From Candidatus Omnitrophota bacterium (GTDB lineage Bacteria; Omnitrophota; Gorgyraeia; 2-01-FULL-45-10), in the NCBI GenBank assembly GCA_028716065.1, contig JAQUQN010000080.1, forward strand, positions 1-5,477: DNA of 5,477 nucleotides. Direction: 5' to 3'. A model generated the notes under the pieces. The model was not told the origin of the DNA and made no database searches. It saw nothing but the letters and a program-made list of their open reading frames with translations. Of the stretch, positions 1 to 5,477 are shown one piece after another (the first letter of the stretch is position 1; every line of letters begins with the position of its first letter). The translations under genes were made by a program, and so were the position numbers.

Positions 1-726
1 GAAGAGATGGTCTTCCTGGCAAGGCACGGCAAGGGGCATACGATAATGCCGAGCGAGATAAACCATCAGGCCAATATCTACGGCATGAAAAAACTTGGTG
101 TCGAGAAGATAATCTCCATCTCTTCGTGCGGGAGCCTCAAGAAAGAACTCAAGCCCGTAGATATAGTAGTCCCGGACCAGTTTTTGGACAGGACGAAACA
201 ATCCAGGCGCACGACCTTCTTCGGCGACGGCATAGTGGCCCACGTGCAGTTTGCCGATCCCTTCTGCCATGAATTGTCGAAAGCGCTCTATGAAGCAGGG
301 AGCAAGGCAGGTATCCAGATGCACATGGGAGGCACCTACGTGAACATGGAAGGGCCTCAATTCTCGACGAAGGCCGAGTCGAATCTCTACAGGTCATGGG
401 GCATGGATATAATAGGCATGACGAACCTCGCCGAGGCCAAGCTCTCCAGGGAAGCCGAAATATGTTACGCGACGCTGGCGTGCGTGACGGATTATGATTG
501 CTGGTATACGGAGCACAGCGTTTCTATAGAAGTCATATTGAGCCACCTCAAGAAGAACGTGGAGAATGCCAAGCGCCTGTTGAAAGAGACGCTGCCTAAA
601 TTGAGTAAAGAGAGAAGCTGCGCGTGCGCGTCGGCATTGCAATATTCCATCATAACGGACCCGAAAGCGATGAACGAAAAGACGAAGAAGAAACTTGAGT
701 TAATAATAGGGAAATATGTGAAGTGA
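1..726 (+). CDS. mtnP: S-methyl-5'-thioadenosine phosphorylase, 5' end missing
   Basis: This enzyme cleaves methylthioadenosine with phosphate into adenine and 5-methylthioribose-1-phosphate, in cytosolic polyamine and methionine salvage. The frame is open from base 1, so the gene starts outside the window; 241 residues remain. The first visible ATG (base 7) lies inside a conserved strand and is not the start. Visible family features, numbered from the window edge, are RHG at 8-10 (phosphate-binding Arg/His in human MTAP), MEGP at 116-119, GMTN at 139-142 (substrate-contact Met and Thr), and TDYDCW at 163-168, whose two Asp contact the adenine base. The Arg/His sits near residue 60 in human MTAP, so roughly 50 residues are missing. 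TDYDCW favours MTAP over a general purine nucleoside phosphorylase, although methylthioinosine phosphorylase is a close relative. The stop is followed directly by the repeat leader of ileS, with no terminator, so cotranscription is likely. Confidence 0.93.
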   Translation, partial: EEMVFLARHGKGHTIMPSEINHQANIYGMKKLGVEKIISISSCGSLKKELKPVDIVVPDQFLDRTKQSRRTTFFGDGIVAHVQFADPFCHELSKALYEAGSKAGIQMHMGGTYVNMEGPQFSTKAESNLYRSWGMDIIGMTNLAEAKLSREAEICYATLACVTDYDCWYTEHSVSIEVILSHLKKNVENAKRLLKETLPKLSKERSCACASALQYSIITDPKAMNEKTKKKLELIIGKYVK

Positions 727-749
727 GGTTAAGGTTTAGGTTAAGGTTG
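726..749 (+). repeat. Four tandem AGGTTN hexamers between mtnP and ileS
   Basis: The gap consists of AGGTTA (726-731), AGGTTT (732-737), AGGTTA (738-743) and AGGTTG (744-749), followed by a partial unit AGGAGT (750-755). The array begins on the last base of the phosphorylase stop codon and runs to the base before the ileS start region. It fills essentially the whole gap, leaving no room for a separate promoter or terminator. The hexamers are seen directly; any function is unknown. Confidence 0.85.
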
Positions 750-754
750 AGGAG
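749..754 (+). promoter_or_regulatory. Unusual ribosome binding site of ileS, formed by the repeat
   Basis: GAGGAG at 749-754 is the best Shine-Dalgarno match before the ileS ATG at 757, but it leaves only two bases of spacing, shorter than the usual 5-9. An alternative is AAGG at 743-746 inside the hexamer array, with ten bases of spacing. Either way the site comes from the repeat tract, so changes in repeat number could affect initiation. The choice between the two sites is inference. Confidence 0.5.
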
Positions 755-756
755 TT

Positions 757-3564
757 ATGGATTATAAAAATACACTGAATCTTCCAAAGACGGATTTTCC
801 GATGAAGGCGGACCTGCCGAACCGCGAGCCTAAGATATTGAAACACTGGCAGGAGATCGACCTTTATGCCAAGATACGCGATAGATCCCGTGGCAGGGAA
901 AAGTTCGTCCTGCATGACGGCCCGCCCTATGCCAACGGTAGTATCCACATGGGCCACGCGCTCAATAAGATCCTGAAAGATATAGTCATAAGATACAAGA
1001 CGATGCGCGGTTTTGATTCCCCTTACGTACCCGGCTGGGATTGCCATGGGCTGCCGGTCGAACACCAGTTATTCAAGGAACTGAAGCTGACGAAGTATGA
1101 TATAGACCAGGTCAAGTTCAGGAAGAAGGCATATGACTACGCGATGGAATACGTAGCCATTCAGCGGGAAGAATTCAAGAGGCTCGGCATACTCGGCGAC
1201 TGGGAGAGGCCGTATCTTACGCTCTCCAGGGACTACGAATCAAAGATCGTCAGGGCGTTCGCTTCTCTGGTGGAAAAGGGATATATTTACAAGGACCTCA
1301 AGCCCGTCAACTGGTGCGCGACCTGCGAAACAGCTCTCGCCGAAGCGGAAGTCGAATATGAAGACAAAAAGTCTCCTTCGATCTATGTTAAGTTCGAACT
1401 CCAAACTCCAAACTCCAAACTCATAACTCCAAACTCCAAACTCATAACTCCCGACTCCCAACTCCCAGCTTATTTTATAATCTGGACCACGACGCCGTGG
1501 ACGCTCATTGCCAACGTGGCTATTGCCGTGCATCCGGAGGCTGAATACGTGCTGGCAAAGGGTAAAGGGACGGAAGGATATATATTGGCCCGGCAACTCG
1601 TCGAAACAGTGATGGGTAAATTCGGCATTAAAGAATACGAGATAGTCAAGACGATGAAAGGCAGGGAGCTGGAAGGCCTTGAATGTAAGCATCCTTTTAT
1701 CGACAGGAAATCGAAAGTCGTTCTTGCCGAATATGTCTCAATGGAAGACGGGACCGGTTGCGTCCATACCGCTCCGGGCCACGGACAGGAGGACTACCTT
1801 ACGGGCAGGAGATACAAACTTCCGACGATAATGCCGGTGGATTCCAAGGGTAAGTTCGATCCCACGGCCGGAGAATTCAGCGGCATGGATGTATATAAAG
1901 CGAACAAGGATATCGTGGAAAAATTGAGATCTCTCGGCAGTCTGCTTCATGAGGAGGAGGTCACCCATTCATATCCGCATTGCTGGCGCTGTAAAAAACC
2001 CATAATCTTCCGGGCTACCGAACAATATTTTCTGAAGATAGACCATGATTCTTTAAGGTCAAAGATGCTCGATAAAATAGGATCCCTTATAAAGTGGATA
2101 CCCGACGCCGGAAGGGCGAGGATATCCGCCATGGTGAAGAACCGTCCCGATTGGTGCCTCTCAAGGCAAAGGTTCTGGGGTGTTCCGATAATAGCTTTTT
2201 ATTGTAAAGGATGCAAGGAAGTGCTGTTGGACGCTAAAGTCATAAAGCACGTAGCGGACATTGTCGGCAAGGAAGGCGCGGACGCATGGTTTCTCAGGAG
2301 CGAGAAGGAGCTTCTTCCGGACGGGACTAAATGCAAGAAATGCTCCGGATCCGATTTCGCGAAAGAGACGGACATCATCGATGTATGGTTCGATTCCGGC
2401 GTGAGCCACCAGGTGGTCCTGAAGAATAATAAAGAGATGGATTATCCGTGTGAACTCTACCTCGAGGGTTCGGACCAGCACAGGGGCTGGTTCCAGTCGG
2501 CCCTCATAACCGCCATGGCCATAGACGGGATATCCCCTTACAAGAACGTCCTGACGCACGGTTTCGTAGTGGATGGCGAAGGGAAGAAGATGTCGAAGTC
2601 GATGGGCAACGTCATCACGCCCGAACAGGTCATGAAGAGATACGGGGCCGACATATTGAGGCTCTGGGTGGCTTCAAGCGACTACTCCGAGGATATCAGA
2701 ATGTCGGATGAGATACTGACACGGCTTGCGGACGCTTACAGGAAGATAAGGAACACCTACAAATATCTGTTGAGCAATCTTTACGATTTCGATCCCGCGA
2801 AAGACCGCGTCGCGCATGGAAAGATGCTCGAAATAGACAGATGGATATTGTCCAAGCTCTCTTCCGTTATCAATGCCGCCGCCGCAAATTACGACATGTA
2901 CTCTTTTCATAAAGTTTACAGGGAAGTTTATAATTTCTGCATTTACGAGGTCTCGTCGGTATACCTGGACATCCTGAAGGACAGGATGTATACGTATAAA
3001 GCCGATTCCCTGGAGCGCAGGTCAGGCCAGACGGCGATATTCGAGATATTGAATGCCTTGTTGAAGATAATGGCTCCCATATTGTCCATCACCTCGGAAG
3101 AGGCGTGGTCGCGTCTCATGCCGGAAGGTACATCCGGGTCCGTTCACATGGAAGCATGGCCTTCAGGTAAGACTAAAGAATGGCACGATGAGAAATTGAA
3201 CGAGAAATGGTCCGCTCTCATATCGGTCAGAGAGGCCGTGTTGAAGAAGTTAGAAGAGAAACGCCAATCCGGCGAGATAGGGTCGAGCCTCGAGACCGAG
3301 GTGGTCCTTACAGCGGGCAACGAAAATATAAAAAAGCTTTTAGTTGACAATAGAGAGCAATTGAGGTATTTATTTATAGTCTCCGAAGTTGCCGTAAAGG
3401 AGAGTTGCGAAGGAAACGCCGGCGCAAAGGACCTCGCGCCTGTAGTTGTTTCTATAGAGAAGGCCGAAGGGCAGAAATGCCAGCGTTGCTGGAATTATAC
3501 TAAAGACGTCGGGATGAATAAAGAGCATCCGACGCTCTGCGCCAGATGCGTCAAGAATATATAA
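757..3564 (+). CDS. ileS: Isoleucyl-tRNA synthetase
   Basis: This cytosolic class I synthetase attaches isoleucine to tRNA-Ile and hydrolyses mischarged valine. The protein has 935 residues, normal for bacterial IleS. Visible features in order: the N-terminal NLPKTDFPM motif, HDGPPYANG (53-61), the HMGH signature (64-67), GWDCHGLP, then the CP1 editing domain with WTTTPWT (243-249) and VHTAPGHG plus Asp346. His337 and Asp346 correspond to editing residues His333 and Asp342 of E. coli. Next come WCLSRQRFWG, DVWFDSG, KMSKS (611-615), the helical anticodon-binding region, and a C-terminal zinc site C908/C911/C928/C931. A second Cys set, C483/C486 with C526/C529, suggests another zinc ribbon. The ATG at 757 is preferred over Met16 (base 802) because the conserved NLPKTDF segment precedes Met16. 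The oddity is a repeat-encoded insert at residues 214-237 between the SPSIYVKF strand and WTTTPWT. No T-box leader is possible in the short upstream gap. Confidence 0.98.
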   Translation: MDYKNTLNLPKTDFPMKADLPNREPKILKHWQEIDLYAKIRDRSRGREKFVLHDGPPYANGSIHMGHALNKILKDIVIRYKTMRGFDSPYVPGWDCHGLPVEHQLFKELKLTKYDIDQVKFRKKAYDYAMEYVAIQREEFKRLGILGDWERPYLTLSRDYESKIVRAFASLVEKGYIYKDLKPVNWCATCETALAEAEVEYEDKKSPSIYVKFELQTPNSKLITPNSKLITPDSQLPAYFIIWTTTPWTLIANVAIAVHPEAEYVLAKGKGTEGYILARQLVETVMGKFGIKEYEIVKTMKGRELEGLECKHPFIDRKSKVVLAEYVSMEDGTGCVHTAPGHGQEDYLTGRRYKLPTIMPVDSKGKFDPTAGEFSGMDVYKANKDIVEKLRSLGSLLHEEEVTHSYPHCWRCKKPIIFRATEQYFLKIDHDSLRSKMLDKIGSLIKWIPDAGRARISAMVKNRPDWCLSRQRFWGVPIIAFYCKGCKEVLLDAKVIKHVADIVGKEGADAWFLRSEKELLPDGTKCKKCSGSDFAKETDIIDVWFDSGVSHQVVLKNNKEMDYPCELYLEGSDQHRGWFQSALITAMAIDGISPYKNVLTHGFVVDGEGKKMSKSMGNVITPEQVMKRYGADILRLWVASSDYSEDIRMSDEILTRLADAYRKIRNTYKYLLSNLYDFDPAKDRVAHGKMLEIDRWILSKLSSVINAAAANYDMYSFHKVYREVYNFCIYEVSSVYLDILKDRMYTYKADSLERRSGQTAIFEILNALLKIMAPILSITSEEAWSRLMPEGTSGSVHMEAWPSGKTKEWHDEKLNEKWSALISVREAVLKKLEEKRQSGEIGSSLETEVVLTAGNENIKKLLVDNREQLRYLFIVSEVAVKESCEGNAGAKDLAPVVVSIEKAEGQKCQRCWNYTKDVGMNKEHPTLCARCVKNI
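1396..1465 (+). repeat. Ten degenerate AAACTCC heptamers inside ileS
   Basis: Ten consecutive 7-base units match the consensus NAACTCC with few changes. Two perfect 21-base copies occupy 1404-1424 and 1425-1445; the last units drift (CGACTCC, CAACTCC). Because 21 bases equals seven codons, the protein shows a heptad repeat, LQTPNSK / LITPNSK / LITPDSQ, at about residues 215-235. The reading frame stays open although another forward frame contains TAA within the array (for example at 1424). The tract is rich in A and C and unlike the flanking codons, so it looks like an inserted or expanded low-complexity element in a permissive loop. Confidence 0.92.
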
Positions 3565-3567
3565 GAT

Positions 3568-3573
3568 AAGGAG
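3568..3573 (+). promoter_or_regulatory. Shine-Dalgarno site of the DksA-like gene
   Basis: AAGGAG lies nine bases before the ATG at 3583 and just after the ileS stop. It is the strongest ribosome binding site in the window and fixes the start of the small zinc-finger gene. Confidence 0.8.
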
Positions 3574-3582
3574 AGGACGAAG

Positions 3583-3972
3583 ATGCCCAAAAAGAAGAAG
3601 ATGCTGAAGAAAGAGATGAAGAAATATAAGGATATGCTTTTAAAGGAAAGGGAAAAGATCGGCGGGGAACTATCCCATATCACCAGAGAGGCGTTGAACA
3701 GATCGCAGCGTGACGCATCCGGCGACCTTTCCGGCTATTCCTATCACATGGCCGACGTGGCGAGCGACAATTATGACAGGGAATTCTCTCTGGGCAGGGC
3801 CACGGACGAACAGAAACTCCTCTACGCCATAGACGAAGCGCTGAAGCGCATAGAAGACGGAACGTATGGTAGCTGCCTGGTGTGCGGCAAGCTCATAGCC
3901 AAGAGGCGCTTGGGCGCGCTGCCTCATACGGAGCTTTGCATAGACTGCCAGAAGAAAAATGAAAGCAAATGA
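3583..3972 (+). CDS. DksA/TraR-family zinc-finger protein
   Basis: This 129-residue protein belongs to the DksA/TraR family, whose best-known members enter the RNA polymerase secondary channel and modulate transcription, often with ppGpp. It has a very basic N-terminus (MPKKKKMLKKEMKK), a charged helical region likely to form the coiled-coil hairpin (about 10-95), and a C4 zinc finger with C98-x2-C101 and C119-x2-C122. The hallmark DGTYGSC precedes the finger and LCIDC closes it. The hairpin tip reads HMADVASDNYDREF; the acidic residues D58, D62 and D65 do not line up without gaps with the DxxDxA tip of E. coli DksA. This resembles the shorter DksA-like proteins of PVC bacteria and Deltaproteobacteria. 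Its action on polymerase is therefore inferred, not certain. It sits 18 bases after ileS and overlaps lspA by four bases, so translational coupling to lspA is likely. Confidence 0.9.
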   Translation: MPKKKKMLKKEMKKYKDMLLKEREKIGGELSHITREALNRSQRDASGDLSGYSYHMADVASDNYDREFSLGRATDEQKLLYAIDEALKRIEDGTYGSCLVCGKLIAKRRLGALPHTELCIDCQKKNESK

Positions 3973-4436
3973 TCGTAAGGGCGAGCCAAAAGGCCATTAA
4001 CGCGGCGTATGTCTTCCTCATAAGCTCTTCAATATTTGTCTTTGACAGAATTATAAAAGCCTTTGTCTGCGAAAGGTTATCCGAAGCCCAATCTATAAAA
4101 GTAATTCCGGGTATTTTTCATATTACCCTCGTCTTCAATAAGGGCGCGGCCTTTGGTATTTTAAAGGACCAGAGATTGTTCTTTGTATTGCTCTCCATTG
4201 CTGTCATATCGCTCATAGTAGTATATCTCTGGAGAAACAATCTTAAGGACTATATCCTCTTTCTCGCCCTGGCCCTTTTGCTTGGCGGCGCCTGCGGTAA
4301 TCTTCTAGACAGGGTGAGATTCGGTTACGTCATAGATTTTCTGGATTTCCGCATCTGGCCTGTCTTCAACGTGGCCGATTCGAGCATAACCATCGGCGCG
4401 GTAATATTGGCTTTCAAGTTTATTTTAACAAAATAA
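3969..4436 (+). CDS. lspA: Lipoprotein signal peptidase (signal peptidase II)
   Basis: This inner-membrane aspartyl protease removes the signal peptide from prolipoproteins after Lgt has lipidated the lipobox cysteine. It has 155 residues, typical of the family. Motifs in order: FDRIIK (25-30), FNKGAAFG (56-63), GGACGNLLDR (106-115) with probable catalytic Asp114, VIDFLDF (121-127), and FNVADSSITIG (133-143) with the second catalytic Asp137. Four hydrophobic segments are visible at about 11-27, 69-87, 95-113 and 132-153, matching the four-helix topology. The ATG overlaps the stop of the upstream gene as ATGA, and only weak purine-rich sequence precedes it, which suggests initiation by translational coupling. 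The neighbouring lgt encodes the preceding step of the same pathway. Confidence 0.97.
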   Translation: MIVRASQKAINAAYVFLISSSIFVFDRIIKAFVCERLSEAQSIKVIPGIFHITLVFNKGAAFGILKDQRLFFVLLSIAVISLIVVYLWRNNLKDYILFLALALLLGGACGNLLDRVRFGYVIDFLDFRIWPVFNVADSSITIGAVILAFKFILTK

Positions 4437-4442
4437 TCCGCT

Positions 4443-5207
4443 ATGCATCCAATCATCATGAAATTAGGGCCTTTCACGGTCTATTCCTACGGCCTGATGG
4501 TGGCTCTCGGGTTTGCCATTGCCGCGTTTCTCATATACAGAAAAGCCCCGAAGTTCGGCCTCGACAGGAATCAGATGATAGACCTGCTTATCCTGATGCT
4601 CATATCCGGGATCATAGGGGCCAGGCTATTGTATATCATTCTGAATCTCGAATATTATTTTGCCCATCCGGCCGAGGTTTTCAATCTTTCCAGGGGCGGG
4701 CTTATCTGGTACGGCTCTTTTTTCGGAGGCCTTGCCGCGGTCCTCTGGTATATGAAAAAAAAATCCATAGATTTCTGGCAGGCCGCGGACATGGCTTCTC
4801 CTTACATAGCGTTGGCCCAGGGCGTAGGCAGAATAGGATGTTTTTTGAACGGGTGTTGTTTCGGGGTCGAGGCTCCCGCCGGTTATCCTCTGGCGGTCGT
4901 GTTTCCCGGTAGCTGCAGTCCCGTGCACCCGACGCAGCTTTACGCCTGCCTTGCCCTGATCTCGATATTCATCATCCTCGCTAAATGGCAGGAACGCAGG
5001 CGTTTTAAAGGCGAAATATTCCTGGGATACTGCCTTCTTTATTCGACCCAGAGGTTTTTTATAGAGTTCCTTAGAGGCGACAATCCCAAAGTAGCGTTCG
5101 GCATGACCATGTCGCAGTTCTTCAGTATTTTACTCTTTACCGCGGCGGCCGTTATTTTCGCGCGCAGGATTTCCACATGGAAAAAAGGCAATACAGGTTT
5201 GAGGTAA
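4443..5207 (+). CDS. lgt: Prolipoprotein diacylglyceryl transferase
   Basis: This polytopic inner-membrane enzyme transfers diacylglycerol from phosphatidylglycerol to the lipobox cysteine of prolipoproteins, the step before LspA. The 254-residue protein has several hydrophobic helices. It shows YSYGLM (14-19, Tyr matching E. coli Tyr26), GARLLY (59-64), GGLIWYG (85-91), the signature GRIGCFLNGCCFG (129-141), HPTQLY (162-167) and RFFIEFLRGD (204-213), whose Arg204 and Glu208 match E. coli Arg239 and Glu243. By eye alignment, the E. coli His103, Asn146 and Glu151 positions are Tyr90, Cys133 and Cys138, the Cys-rich variant seen in many non-proteobacterial Lgt proteins. The start ATG lies six bases after lspA with no evident Shine-Dalgarno site, so coupling is likely. 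The 3' end overlaps the next gene by 31 bases. Confidence 0.96.
   Translation: MHPIIMKLGPFTVYSYGLMVALGFAIAAFLIYRKAPKFGLDRNQMIDLLILMLISGIIGARLLYIILNLEYYFAHPAEVFNLSRGGLIWYGSFFGGLAAVLWYMKKKSIDFWQAADMASPYIALAQGVGRIGCFLNGCCFGVEAPAGYPLAVVFPGSCSPVHPTQLYACLALISIFIILAKWQERRRFKGEIFLGYCLLYSTQRFFIEFLRGDNPKVAFGMTMSQFFSILLFTAAAVIFARRISTWKKGNTGLR
5166..5169 (+). promoter_or_regulatory. Ribosome binding site inside lgt for the pseudouridine synthase gene
   Basis: AGGA at 5166-5169 lies seven bases before the ATG at 5177, within the lgt coding sequence. It supports a start inside lgt and therefore a 31-base overlap. Confidence 0.5.
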
Positions 5208-5477
5208 CGGGAGAAGACAGAGCCAAGCGGCTGGATAAATTCCTTGTCGAGAAGCTTAGCGACCGGTTCTCGCGTTCTTTCATACAGAAACTGATATTGA
5301 ACAAGCACGTTTTGTTTAAAGGCTCCCCGGCCAAGACGCACCAGAAGGTAAGCGAGGGGGATGTCATAGAGATAGAGATACCCGAGGCTGTACCCTTCGA
5401 CATGAAGGGCGAGGATATACCTCTCGATATAGTATATGAGGATGAATATCTTCTGGTGGTCAATAAACGCGCCGGCA
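5177..5477 (+). CDS. RluA-family pseudouridine synthase, 3' end missing
   Basis: Enzymes of this family isomerise uridine to pseudouridine, usually in 23S rRNA (RluD, RluC) and sometimes in tRNA. The first 100 residues are present and the frame is open to the window edge. An S4 RNA-binding domain spans about 17-65: RLDKFL (18-23), SRSFIQKLI (32-40) and KVSEGDVIEIEIP (57-69). It is followed by the start of the catalytic domain, IPLDIVYEDEYLLVVNKRAG (81-100). The family usually has NKPAG there; this protein has NKRAG. The catalytic Asp motif (RLDRDTSG type) would lie beyond the window, so activity and the exact RluA/RluC/RluD subtype cannot be judged; the S4 domain argues against RluA itself. 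The ATG at 5177 gives the normal spacing before RLD. The gene overlaps lgt by 31 bases in another frame and is probably cotranscribed with it. Confidence 0.92.
   Translation, partial: MEKRQYRFEVTGEDRAKRLDKFLVEKLSDRFSRSFIQKLILNKHVLFKGSPAKTHQKVSEGDVIEIEIPEAVPFDMKGEDIPLDIVYEDEYLLVVNKRAG

Noticed and set aside
7..726. Complete phosphorylase gene starting at base 7
   Set aside because: The frame is open to base 1, and the ATG lies within a conserved strand just before the phosphate-binding RHG, so the N-terminal part is missing.
727..756. T-box riboswitch or terminator ahead of ileS
   Set aside because: The gap is only 30 bases and made of hexamers, with no stem-loop or T-tract.
1396..1465. CRISPR-like or direct-repeat array
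   Set aside because: The units are 7 bases long and contiguous without spacers, and they lie in frame in a conserved gene.
1396..1465. Insertion breaking ileS (pseudogene)
   Set aside because: The frame is intact through the array and every conserved IleS motif is present on both sides.
1240..1692. 150-residue open frame on the minus strand, including a repetitive GVWSYEF-type segment
   Set aside because: It is antisense to conserved ileS sequence and its repeat is only the reverse reading of the heptamer array. No recognisable domain or ribosome binding site supports it.
5039..5463. Minus-strand open frames of about 100 residues over the right end
   Set aside because: They are antisense to the lgt 3' end and to the S4-domain start of the RluA-type gene, and they have no recognisable content.

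Overview
The window reads as a dense, co-directional stretch of a bacterial chromosome. Six protein genes lie on the + strand, with gaps of 30 bases or less or with overlaps. In order they are: the 3' part of an S-methyl-5'-thioadenosine phosphorylase gene (mtnP-like), a complete ileS, a small DksA/TraR-type zinc-finger gene, lspA, lgt, and the 5' part of an RluA-family pseudouridine synthase gene. No RNA gene, insertion sequence, CRISPR array or clear terminator was found. No gap between genes reaches 300 bases.

Layout: the phosphorylase gene (1-726) is cut by the left edge. A 30-base gap made of AGGTTN hexamers leads into ileS (757-3564), which has an additional heptamer repeat array inside its coding sequence (1396-1465). 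The DksA-like gene (3583-3972) follows after 18 bases with a strong Shine-Dalgarno site. It overlaps lspA (3969-4436) by ATGA, lgt (4443-5207) follows 6 bases later, and the pseudouridine synthase (from 5177) starts inside the end of lgt and runs off the right edge. The spacing suggests one transcription unit from at least ileS onward, probably including the phosphorylase.

Functionally this is a housekeeping cluster. IleS charges tRNA-Ile, and the DksA-like protein may modulate RNA polymerase. Lgt and LspA are the first two enzymes of bacterial lipoprotein maturation (lipidation, then signal-peptide cleavage). The RluA-type enzyme modifies RNA, most often 23S rRNA. The phosphorylase salvages the adenine and methylthioribose of methylthioadenosine.

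Organism: diderm bacterium, inferred from lspA/lgt and the gene order. The DksA-like gene directly upstream of lspA recalls Chlamydia. The AGGTTN and AACTCC low-complexity repeats, mid GC and heavy ATA isoleucine use recall uncultured PVC-related lineages such as Omnitrophota. This is a low-to-moderate confidence inference from memory, not a search result.

I did not find a convincing new biological system. The most interesting signals are two G-rich-strand microsatellite-like repeats. One is translated in frame inside the editing-domain region of an essential tRNA synthetase. The other forms the leader and apparently the ribosome binding site of the same gene.
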